A stretch of DNA of 64,000 nt from Epithemia pelagica (Eukaryota; Bacillariophyta; Bacillariophyceae; Surirellales; Surirellaceae), in contig OX337232.1 in the NCBI GenBank assembly GCA_946965045.2, positions 3,286,001 through 3,350,000 on the forward strand, read 5' to 3'. Within the stretch, counting starts at the first letter, position 1. Each line of letters starts with the position of its first letter. Below, one piece after another: positions 43,395 through 51,693 of the stretch. The translations under genes and the position numbers were made by a program. The notes beneath the pieces are model-generated. The model was not told the DNA's origin. It was given only the letters and a program-made list of their open reading frames with translations, and made no database searches.

Positions 43395-45365
43395 ATGAGC
43401 AACGGCCCCCCTTCATCTTTACCATTGTCAAGTCTCGTTGGATCGAATGATTCTCAAGCTGTTGCTGCCAGTACCAGTTCCGACTTGTCCAATTTGATCC
43501 AGAGAGCGTACGCCAATGCAAACCCAGATGAACTGTCTCAGCTTTTGCAGCTGCGAGCGTCAATTACCCAGGATCGAGCCGAACAGACAACTTTGCTGAG
43601 ATCTACTCAATCGTCGTCCTCCACTCAACGTGCAACACTGCATGCTGCGTTGCGACAACAACAACATTTGCCTTCGTCAGTACCACCATCAGCCAATAAC
43701 AGTCCTGAAGAAAATCCGAACCGTAGACCAACTCCTCGTACGATCAGACAGCAACTCCATGACCAGATAGTACAATCTCAACAACAAGGGCAAAATCACC
43801 AACAAGAAAGTGGCGGGTCGAACGACCTTCAAAGCGATCTAATACGAATACTCTTGCAGCAACGAGCCCATCAGGAAAGGCTGCAACAAGTGTCTATAAC
43901 AGGACAGAACAACTCCTTTTCAATTCGGTCGACAAGCCTTCCATCAACTTTCAGTGACTTACCACGGAGAAATGAACAACAACTTGTTCTAGCTTCAGCG
44001 GGAGTCCTCCCTTCCAGACAACAACAGCAGGCGGAAAGCCCTTTTCAAATGGATGGCACTGTCCGACAACAACTTCTTCTCGCCTTGTTACAAAAACAAC
44101 AGGAAGAAGAACGTCAACAAATTGCCCGAGCTAGACTCAGCTTCGAAGGTTCTGTAGTAAGTAATCATGACCAACTAAGTCTCATTGAACGGCACCTGGC
44201 TTCTGAAGAACAGCAGCACCGCCTTCTACAACAACTACCACAGAATCAGACAAGATTGGGGATTTCCGTTAATGGCAGCACACCGGTGGATCCCAGACTA
44301 CTAGTCCCCCTTGTGGACGAACTATCCGGGACCTCTTCGGACATTTCACGCAGGGCCCAACCGTACATTAACAGCACTTCCAATCCTCTATTATCTCTTT
44401 TGTCACATGATGGAACCATGCCTTTATCGTCTTCTGTCTCATCTCTACGAGAAATGACCGCAGATATTCAACGCAACGCAGTCATACGAGCTGCTCTTCG
44501 AAGTGATACTACAACAAGAATACCCAGCGGAACTACCAGTTCTATCACCGTAAGGCCGGGAGAAGCGTTAACACGGTTTGGAGCCGACTTGGGTTCCGAC
44601 AGACGAACATTGGAGTCCGACCTTGAAGGAATATCAAGCTATACGGGTGATTCGGCACGCATCGCCACCACCCCTCTACATTCATCCACAGTCCCTGCAG
44701 AGTCGTCGACCGCGGGTAGTATCACCGCCAATGATGGCGGGACTACCGCTTCTATCCTGGTGGAAGCTCTCAACCTAGTTCGCGCTTCCCATGACAATGC
44801 GAACATGCCCTCATCATCGAATCGTACCACTCACACACCAAGCATTCCCTTTGCCGCTGCGTCCACGCCCTTGCAACAAGAGTTGACTCTTGGTGCTGAT
44901 CCTGTTTCTGGCCCCCAAAGTGTAGCGAGGGCAGTTGCTGCTTCCGAAAAACAAGAAAGTGACGAGGAAGAATACAAGGAATCGTCTGCGAGCGATAGCA
45001 ACCAGAAGAAACGAAAGTACCATCACGAGACGTTTGCTCAGAAGCTTCATCGGCTTATAACTGACGCCGAGTCTGAAGGAAAGGGAGATGTCATATCCTT
45101 CTTAGACGATGGTGGCTTTCGTGTCTCAAAACCTCAGGTTTTTGTTCAAGATATCATGGGCAAGTATTTTCGGGGCAATTCATGGTCCTCGTTTCGTCGG
45201 CAACTCTTTTCATATCGCTTCCCAGTGGTGAAATACGGGCCGAACATGGGCGCCTACCGAAATCCATTGTTTTTGCGAGGCCGTCCCGAACTCTCAAAAT
45301 ACATTGAACGTGATACCAGATATGATCGAAACAACAAGGCCAGGAGTGCTACGAAAAACACGTAA
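43395..45365 (+). CDS. HSF-type DNA-binding protein (intact)
   Basis: This 656-residue protein has a Gln/Ser/Thr-rich N-terminus with many (CAA)n-encoded Gln runs. A C-terminal HSF-type winged-helix domain occupies about residues 535-645: KKRKYHHETFAQKLHRLI, VISFLDDGGFRVSKPQ, MGKYFRGNSWSSFRRQLFSYRF, NPLFLRGRPELSKYI. It is a likely sequence-specific transcription factor of the expanded diatom HSF family. Having the domain at the C-terminus, after long low-complexity sequence, is the same layout as the protein at 10279-11970. No oligomerisation coiled coil is obvious after the domain. It ends in TAA. The Arg in FLRGRPEL is the residue replaced by TGA in the other copy. Confidence 0.9.
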   Translation: MSNGPPSSLPLSSLVGSNDSQAVAASTSSDLSNLIQRAYANANPDELSQLLQLRASITQDRAEQTTLLRSTQSSSSTQRATLHAALRQQQHLPSSVPPSANNSPEENPNRRPTPRTIRQQLHDQIVQSQQQGQNHQQESGGSNDLQSDLIRILLQQRAHQERLQQVSITGQNNSFSIRSTSLPSTFSDLPRRNEQQLVLASAGVLPSRQQQQAESPFQMDGTVRQQLLLALLQKQQEEERQQIARARLSFEGSVVSNHDQLSLIERHLASEEQQHRLLQQLPQNQTRLGISVNGSTPVDPRLLVPLVDELSGTSSDISRRAQPYINSTSNPLLSLLSHDGTMPLSSSVSSLREMTADIQRNAVIRAALRSDTTTRIPSGTTSSITVRPGEALTRFGADLGSDRRTLESDLEGISSYTGDSARIATTPLHSSTVPAESSTAGSITANDGGTTASILVEALNLVRASHDNANMPSSSNRTTHTPSIPFAAASTPLQQELTLGADPVSGPQSVARAVAASEKQESDEEEYKESSASDSNQKKRKYHHETFAQKLHRLITDAESEGKGDVISFLDDGGFRVSKPQVFVQDIMGKYFRGNSWSSFRRQLFSYRFPVVKYGPNMGAYRNPLFLRGRPELSKYIERDTRYDRNNKARSATKNT

Positions 45366-45987
45366 GGAGCGCAACATTCTTGCTTTCCCGTTCAACGTGG
45401 AAAATGGAGCTATGTTCTCCTAGAGGACAAGAAGAAACAGTACTTGGGGACAGTAGGAGTAGTCTTCATGGATTATCCTTTCAGCTTCCATCATGACTCT
45501 TCCTCTTCTCTAGGTGAAGTAGATACAATCGTAATAAGATAAATAATGCTCCTTATCAGTAGGAGTAGATGTCCTATTATGATATTTATGATGTCTCGTA
45601 GATCGGGAATCAGTCATGGTCAAGTCTCTTGCCTCTAGCTAGAGTGTTCTGTCTTCTTCGAGTCGTATGTGACATTTGTGCGCGGGTTCCGAGCGAAATG
45701 TACGCCCAAGCGCATTGAGAGGTCCGAATCCCGACAAAGAACATCTACTTCTTCTTGTTGCATCACTCCTTTCGTTCATTGGAACTCTTCTAGCCGCTAA
45801 GGCGTGTTTCTCCAAATACCACAGCACCACATCTCGAACGGTCAAGGCTTCCACGGTTCAGATCATTGAGAACGAGAGACTATACGATTACGAAAACAAC
45901 AATACGCAGAAGTATCTTTGTTTAGATCATTAATAATGAACGGACGGAAGTGAACTTAGTGGCTGAAGGCTTGAAGAAGATCGGGCC
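45366..45987. other. Intergenic region with TAGGAGTA motifs
   Basis: TAGGAGTA occurs at 45454 and 45560, within 200 bp after the HSF stop. A short ORF at 45676-45933 has one hydrophobic segment (LLLLVASLLSFIGTLLAAK) but no other support. Confidence 0.4.
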
Positions 45988-46871
45988 CTACGGTGTGTCA
46001 AAATTCTGGATGAGCTCATCCAAAAGAGCATTTTCTTCAGCGGTCCATCCAGAAACTTCATCGAAGACGTCCTCCAGGGTGAATGGCGTTTCCGTGATTG
46101 TCTCTGAAACGATTGAGCTGGAGTAGGTCCAGGAGAAGGCACCGGGTGAACAAGAGCATCTCTCTCAGCGGCCAATCCAGAAGATTCAGCAAGAGTGTCC
46201 TCTGGGATGAATGCAGTTTGCGGCAATGTCTCTGAAGCGCTCCAAGCCGGAGCAGATCCAGGAAAAGGCACCGGATGAACAAAATCATCTTCTTCAGCTG
46301 TTAATCCAGAAGCTTCATCGACCATGTCCTCCGGGATGAATGAAGTTTCCGACAATGCCTCTGAATCGCTCCGAACTGGACCACAAGCAGGCCCCGGGTG
46401 AACATCAGCCAAGTTGATAGGAGTAGGCATCTACGCTGTTGCCATCTTGAACTCTTTGCGAAGGGGAGAGAACAAGAGCTCCTTACAGTCAGTCACACTA
46501 TCTGTGATTTCGTAGAACTCAGCTTCTCTCCAAGTCGCCTCTTTCAAGATGTCATTCGAAGCCCACACTTTGAAGGTGGCCTCGGAGTTACCGGTGCGAC
46601 GACGAGCCTCTTCATGGGCCAACTCGAGAATGGGTGCAACGGATCCATAAATCTTGCACTTTCCCTGTAGAAACTCAGGACCTTGCTCGAGAAAGTACTT
46701 ACGAGAGTCCTCTCGGAAAATGACATTATGCTTCAATGGGTCAAAGCCAGAACACCCAGTGACTTTATGCAAATGATTGGGGTGATGTGCCCCGATATCA
46801 CGACCAATGGTTGCCGGGCCCCTAAAGGCTCTTTTCTTCTTAAAGATTCGTCTCTTGTTTTGCGGGCTCAT
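45988..46871 (-). pseudogene. Unknown gene family, broken copy with expanded C-terminal repeats
   Basis: It starts MSPQNKRRIFKKKRAFRGP and is paralogous to 49870-50517 over the N-terminal 140 residues (GCSGFDPLKHNVI, GSVAPILELAHEEARRRTG, KVWASNDILKEATW). An in-frame TAG follows KMATA. The frame then resumes PINLADVHPG and encodes about three ~40-residue repeats of the form FIPEDMVDEASGLTAEEDDF, where the intact copy has one. Inside the third repeat a frameshift occurs; in the shifted frame it reads FTLEDVFDEVSGWTAEEN and ends DELIQNFDTP at 45988. No domain is recognised. The conserved N-terminus and acidic repeats could be a DNA-binding part plus activation-like tail, but this is speculation. 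Confidence 0.65.
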
Positions 46872-48340
46872 GGTTATGTCGTTTGGTTTGATTACTGTGC
46901 AGGTCTGATATCGATGTAAGCTTCAGGGATCTAGCGGAAATGTGAGACGTAAGGCATGGAGCATAATTGTCCTGTACCTCTAGATGGAGAGTGTTTCTTT
47001 TCTATCTTGTGGGTATATCTCGTTGATTTTGATGAAGCGTACTCCTCAGCAATCACAGGACCAACCATTGGGATGTTTCGTACCTCCTTGTATGACACAC
47101 CACGCTCGAAACCTCTAAATTGTTGACTTCATATCCATCTAGAGCTCCATCTGACATCCATTACCCCCGAATGATCAACGAGGTCCAAGTTGCCATTGCT
47201 ACATTCCTTGCTACTACTACTATACCGGTTCCTTCGAGTCGCGGAAAAAGATGCCCGAAAAACCACCGACTCTGCTTGTCCAGACAGCTTGTGAGATGTA
47301 AACGCGAACGAAGCAACAAGTTCAGCACCCCCGAAAATACAAACTTCCCATCCTTGTTCTCATCATTGTCGACCACCATTTTTCCACACGCAGACGAGTC
47401 CAGGTAGAGAGTCCACAAAATTTGGGCGGTCGCCTTCAGTCGCGATCAAAGACCCCCGAAACATCCCAGCAGAAGAGAATCCAGATGATGTGTGTGATGC
47501 GTTGTTGTCGTTGGTTCCAAATGCATCGACATTTGGGACATGTGTACATTCTGAGACTACACACTCGTCATCGTTTCCCCTTGCACGCTCGCCATGGTTG
47601 TCCGTTCCGGAGCTTTGACCATATGCATAGCAAAGGTAATATGCATAGAAAAAGGTAGCTTTGTCCATGCTTCGGGTAGTATCCTCGAGTATAACACAAA
47701 CAACACGATCACGTACCACCAAGAAACGACAAGAGGGCGACAACTCATGTTGCTACCTACAGGCGGCCCTGTGACAGGCGATTGTATCTTTCTTTTCGGA
47801 GTGTTGCCTCAACAAGCAACCTTCCGCATCGGCCAACGGCTTTTCCTGGACAGATTCCCTTCCCTCTACTTTCCACAAAACGTATGGAAGTGTCTGCAAG
47901 GCAATATAAGGGTTGGGTAACCTCAAACCAAACCAAGACTTGTATAGTAGCTCCAATCAAGAATACGATTCAAAGAATGTGGTCAAGGATGCTTGACTGC
48001 TCTCTGTCATCCATCCTTGAATCCACCGCCCTCGAGTGTCCCAACAAGAATGGATCCCACTTTCGTTCTTTACCGTGTGCTTCCAATTCCCTGAGCCAGT
48101 CTTGAGAAGAAGGAAAGTAGTAGTGGACTCACAAGCAGCATTTTCTCGTTGGACGATGACAGGGTCTCTTTGTAAGAGTGGACTCACAAGCAGCATTTTC
48201 TCGTTGGACGATGACAGGGTCTCTTTGTAGTTTTCTCTGGTACAACCCGTGGTCAATGTCGTCGCTTCAAAAACAAAAACCAAGTCTGAATTGCATTTCT
48301 CAGTTTTTTTTGTGACCACGGGAAAAACAGCAGTAGTTCG
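46872..48340. other. Intergenic region without a supported gene
   Basis: Several short ORFs lie on both strands (for example 47363-47743 minus), but none has a recognisable domain. A 55-bp tandem duplication lies at 48122-48229. Confidence 0.35.
48122..48229. repeat. 55-bp tandem duplication
   Basis: Two essentially perfect copies begin AGTGGACTCACAAGCAGCA, at 48122 and 48177. The identity implies a very recent duplication or an assembly artefact. Confidence 0.9.
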
Positions 48341-48985
48341 CTAGTAGCACGTCCACGCCAACAAGACCGAGGTTGCCACGGCCAAGAGTGACACATCCTC
48401 TGGGTTGGCGAGATTGGGAGAGTTGCCTTCCAACAGAGCATGGCCAACCCCTACTTGCAAGGTCCACGACAAGGTCCATACCACCACCGATACACCCAGA
48501 AACCAATGCAGTTTGTGGAAGGCAGCACTGGTTTTGGTACCAGTCGTTGTTGGGATATTTTTTGTGGTGGTGATGATGGATTGAAGCATGAAATGATTAG
48601 CATGAACGACTGCCACATGAAACAATAACACCACCGAGCCGAGTATCCAGGACTTGCCATTGCTTGTGAGATATGGTGGTGGTGACGAGTTGTCCTGGTA
48701 GTCCACCGTCAGCACCAAAAATGACACGAGGCCCATGGTATATCCAATGCCATTGACAGCGACTGACAACCATTCCAGTAGAATCTTGGTTGGATTCCTT
48801 TGCGCCGCAACGCGGAGCCATAGCCACTGGATCATTCCTTGACAAAGAGCGACAAAGGAAGCGACCTCACAGGGAATCAAGATCCAATGCAACGCGCGAT
48901 TGTACCACTCTTGATGGGCCGACTGATAGACTTGACAATCCAACACATGTTGATCTTGTAACTGTATAGCTAGAGATGACAACAT
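48341..48985 (-). CDS. Mpo1-like (DUF962/YGL010w) membrane protein
   Basis: This 214-residue protein has about five hydrophobic segments. Near the N-terminus it has HQEWYNRALHWILIPCEVAS, matching the family pattern of Tyr/Asn/His before the first membrane helix with a following Ile-Pro. Near the C-terminus is LQVGVGHALLEGNSPNLANP, matching the Q-x-x-GH-x-x-x-E-x-x-xPAL signature. Yeast Mpo1 is an Fe(II)-dependent dioxygenase of 2-hydroxy fatty acids at the ER, and the conserved His residues are metal ligands. The HALHW and GHALLE histidines fit that role. Single exon, starting MLSSLAIQLQDQ. The family call is by recognition; the activity is inferred. Confidence 0.7.
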   Translation of the reverse strand: MLSSLAIQLQDQHVLDCQVYQSAHQEWYNRALHWILIPCEVASFVALCQGMIQWLWLRVAAQRNPTKILLEWLSVAVNGIGYTMGLVSFLVLTVDYQDNSSPPPYLTSNGKSWILGSVVLLFHVAVVHANHFMLQSIITTTKNIPTTTGTKTSAAFHKLHWFLGVSVVVWTLSWTLQVGVGHALLEGNSPNLANPEDVSLLAVATSVLLAWTCY

Positions 48986-49869
48986 CCTCTCTTGTTGTTG
49001 AGACCAATCTTATGGGCATCCAATCGGCCTTAGAAGTTGCCGGCATCAATGCTCTCGTCATTGCTCTTCTCGTCATCGTGGGTGATTGTGAGGCGGTGCA
49101 CAGAAATGATACGCGACTGCAGAGTAGAAGTACCGACGCTGGTCAGACGTTCTAGCTAACAGGTTCTCAGCTCCTCCTGTTCCTAGCACTACTCCTTAAT
49201 CTCTAGAGAGCCCCGTCTTTCTTTCAACCTGTGTGCACAATGACGCATTCGGAAAGTGCCGATACATCTATCCCTCCTCCAAAAGTTCTCCTTCCATTCC
49301 CTCATAGAGGAATGGCCTGGATACTTGTTGCCCGTTCTACTAGAATTGTGCCGAACGAATCACGACTTTGCTACGGTCTCCTTCTTGTGTGTGCGTGTAT
49401 CTAGAGGGATGGTTTTCCGTCCGACAAACACAATTGCTCGTGTGCGATATTTTATATCCCCGGAAAAAGGCATCTTCTCTTTCTAGAGATGGCCGCCATG
49501 GACAATCCGCAAACCAAACAACGTGGTAGACACACCGACACTCTGACCACAAAGCGGGCACAAACAAAAGTCTGTCTGGGTGGCATCCACGTGTACAACG
49601 TGGAAAATGGAAGACGTAGGAGTAGCTAAAACGGCAGTTAATAGAACTAGAGTTGTAGCTTATGCTTTCATCTTATAGAATTGTAGCCTTCTAGCTAGTG
49701 TATCCGTTCGAAGTGATATGATGGCGATCTTCGAAATAGAGCATGCTCATCATCTCAAACGTTCATGCAAAGAGACACTACCATTTGAACAAGTCCATAT
49801 GTTGAGATCAACAATGAAGAACGAACGAAAGTGAACTTTGTGACCGGAAGGTTCGAGGAGGATCGATAC
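48986..49869. other. Intergenic region without a supported gene
   Basis: Only short ORFs. TAGGAGTA occurs at 49617. The last ~60 bases resemble the sequence downstream of the broken paralogue at 45.9 kb, so the duplication extends past the coding region. Confidence 0.4.
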
Positions 49870-50517
49870 TTATGGGAAGTCAAGATTCTCGATGAGGCCA
49901 TCCAAGAAAGCATCTTCTTCAGCGGTCAATTCAGAAGCGTCATCGAAGATCTCCTCAGGGATGAATGAAGTTTCCGACGATGTCTCTGAATCCTCGCTCC
50001 CCGCTGGAGCAGGTCCCAGAGCAGGCCACGGATGAACAGCCGCCAAGTTGATGGAGACAGTAGCAGCATTCTCCAATTGCGCTTTGGCCATATTGTACTC
50101 TTTGCGCAGAGGAGAGAACATGAGTTCCTTACAGTCCGCTGGCCTTTTAGTGATTTCGTAGAACTCAGCTTCTTCCCAAGTGGCCTCTTTCAAGGTGGCA
50201 TTCGAGGCCCACACTTTGAAGGTGGCCTCGGCGTTACCGGTGCGAAGACGAGCCTCTTCATGGGCCAACTCGAGAATGGGGCCGACCGATCCATTGATCT
50301 TGCGCTTTCCTTGGAGAAAGTCATGTCCTTTCTCGAGATAGTACTTTCGAGCCACTTGTCGTAGAATCACATTTTGGTTCAATGGGTCAAACCCAGAACA
50401 TCCAGTGATGAAATGAAAATGATGAGGGTGATTTGCCTTGATATTTGTGCCAATAGTCGCCGGGCCCTTGAAGGCTCTTTCTTTCTTAAATAGTCCTCGC
50501 TTGTTTTGAGGGCTCAT
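49870..50517 (-). CDS. Unknown gene family, intact copy
   Basis: This 215-residue protein is read from ATG 50517 (MSPQNKRGLFKKERAFKGP). The frame extends 32 codons upstream, but the paralogue starts at the same Met. The N-terminus is basic. The middle is conserved with 45988-46871 (GCSGFDPLNQNVIL, GSVGPILELAHEEARLRTG, KVWASNATLKEATWEEAEFYEI). The C-terminus is a single acidic unit (TSFIPEEIFDDASELTAEED) ending in GLIENLDFP. No domain is recognised. Comparison of the copies shows the acidic unit is what expanded to three in the other gene. Confidence 0.65.
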   Translation of the reverse strand: MSPQNKRGLFKKERAFKGPATIGTNIKANHPHHFHFITGCSGFDPLNQNVILRQVARKYYLEKGHDFLQGKRKINGSVGPILELAHEEARLRTGNAEATFKVWASNATLKEATWEEAEFYEITKRPADCKELMFSPLRKEYNMAKAQLENAATVSINLAAVHPWPALGPAPAGSEDSETSSETSFIPEEIFDDASELTAEEDAFLDGLIENLDFP

Positions 50518-50708
50518 ATGACTTTGTCGCTGGTTGTTGATGTTGCTTTGGATGCAATTTGTGAGACCACTCGTGCGAAATTGGTCCAATACTGGGGGGC
50601 CTAAGCCAAACAATACGAATACTTAGAGATTCCATTAGAATTACATAGGAGTACACATCTAGGAGCTTGGAGGGTTCATTTTGGTCAAACGTGCTCCGCG
50701 ACGGCAGT

Positions 50709-50740
50709 CGTCTTGTTTCGTCGGTCCTCGAAACAAGACG
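50709..50740. other. Perfect 12-bp hairpin beside the DIRS copy 2 end
   Basis: CGTCTTGTTTCG and CGAAACAAGACG are perfect inverted repeats separated by 8 bp, lying 5 bp outside the left end of DIRS copy 2. It may be the target structure or the tail of a neighbouring element. Confidence 0.7.
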
Positions 50741-50745
50741 CTCCC

Positions 50746-51230
50746 CTCAATGTACATCAAAGTTTAAGCGGGATCAAGAAGCGGGATTGGACCACGTCAC
50801 GGAGCCTGCGCATTGAATGTGAGCGAAGAGAGAGAGCCGGGCGAGATCCAGAGAACATCGCCGGCACACCGAACAGGAAATAGATGAGGCAGAACAGGCG
50901 TGCAATTCGGAAGTCGAATTTGAGAAAGTATGTGTATCCCATCTACTGCGACAAAACACTTCCTGTTCAATCTCTGAAGTGCTATCATACAAGAACCAAG
51001 GACTCGACCTTTCAAGAGACCTGGCTTATATGGAAGCAGACAACAATGCGCCAAAATGAGGTCCCTAGTGGAGCGCAAGCATCGACCAGATCCACTGAGC
51101 CAAAGACGCAACAAACAAGACAAGAGGGAGAAGGAGCTCTCACTCTTTGGATTTCCTACGGTTCGACGGCGAAGGCTTGATCACCTTTGGCGTTGTTCTG
51201 AGTTCTCTGAAGAGCTGAATCTCCAACTTT
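50746..51230 (+). repeat. DIRS repeat A1
   Basis: It starts CTCAATGTACATCAAAG and ends CTCCAACTT. It is repeated as A2 at 58951-59434 with a few substitutions, and its distal ~398 bp are repeated again at 51261-51658. It contains upstream ATGs (for example in AAAATGAGGTCCC) before ORF1. Confidence 0.9.
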
Positions 51231-51233
51231 CAC

Positions 51234-51252
51234 AGGCACCAGCTAAGTGCCT
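51234..51252. other. Candidate recombinase core site (left)
   Basis: AGGCAC and GTGCCT, perfect 6-bp inverted arms, flank the 7-bp spacer CAGCTAA. The size and symmetry resemble tyrosine-recombinase crossover sites. An identical copy lies at 59438-59456. Confidence 0.5.
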
Positions 51253-51260
51253 AGTATTTT

Positions 51261-51658
51261 GAGAGCCGGGCGAGATCCAGAGAACATCGCCGGCACACCG
51301 AACAGGAAATAGATGAGGCAGAACAGGCGTGCAATTCGGAAGTCGAATTTGAGAAAGTATGTGTATCCCATCTACTGCGACAAAACACTTCCTGTTCAAT
51401 CTCTGAAGTGCTATCATACAAGAACCAAGGACTCGACCTTTCAAGAGACCTGGCTTATATGGAAGCAGACAACAATGCGCCAAAATGAGGTCCCTAGTGG
51501 AGCGCAAGCATCGACCAGATCCACTGAGCCAAAGACGCAACAAACAAGACAAGAGGGAGAAGGAGCTCTCACTCTTTGGATTTCCTACGGTTCGACGGCG
51601 AAGGCTTGATCACCTTTGGCGTTGTTCTGAGTTCTCTGAAGAGCTGAATCTCCAACTT
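51261..51658 (+). repeat. Tandem partial duplicate of repeat A
   Basis: It starts GAGAGCCGGGCGAGATCC and repeats 50832-51229 at an offset of 429 bp, then runs into the ORF1 leader (GGTTTCGCTGCGCTCACC). Copy 1 has a single A here. Confidence 0.9.
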
Positions 51659-51693
51659 CGGTTTCGCTGCGCTCACCCTCTCTTTTCTCGGTC

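Noticed and set aside
45676-45933. Small membrane protein ORF
   Set aside because: One hydrophobic stretch only, no homology recognised, and it lies in DNA next to a decayed duplicate.
47363-47743. 126-codon minus-strand ORF
   Set aside because: No domain, odd composition and no conserved neighbour; likely chance.
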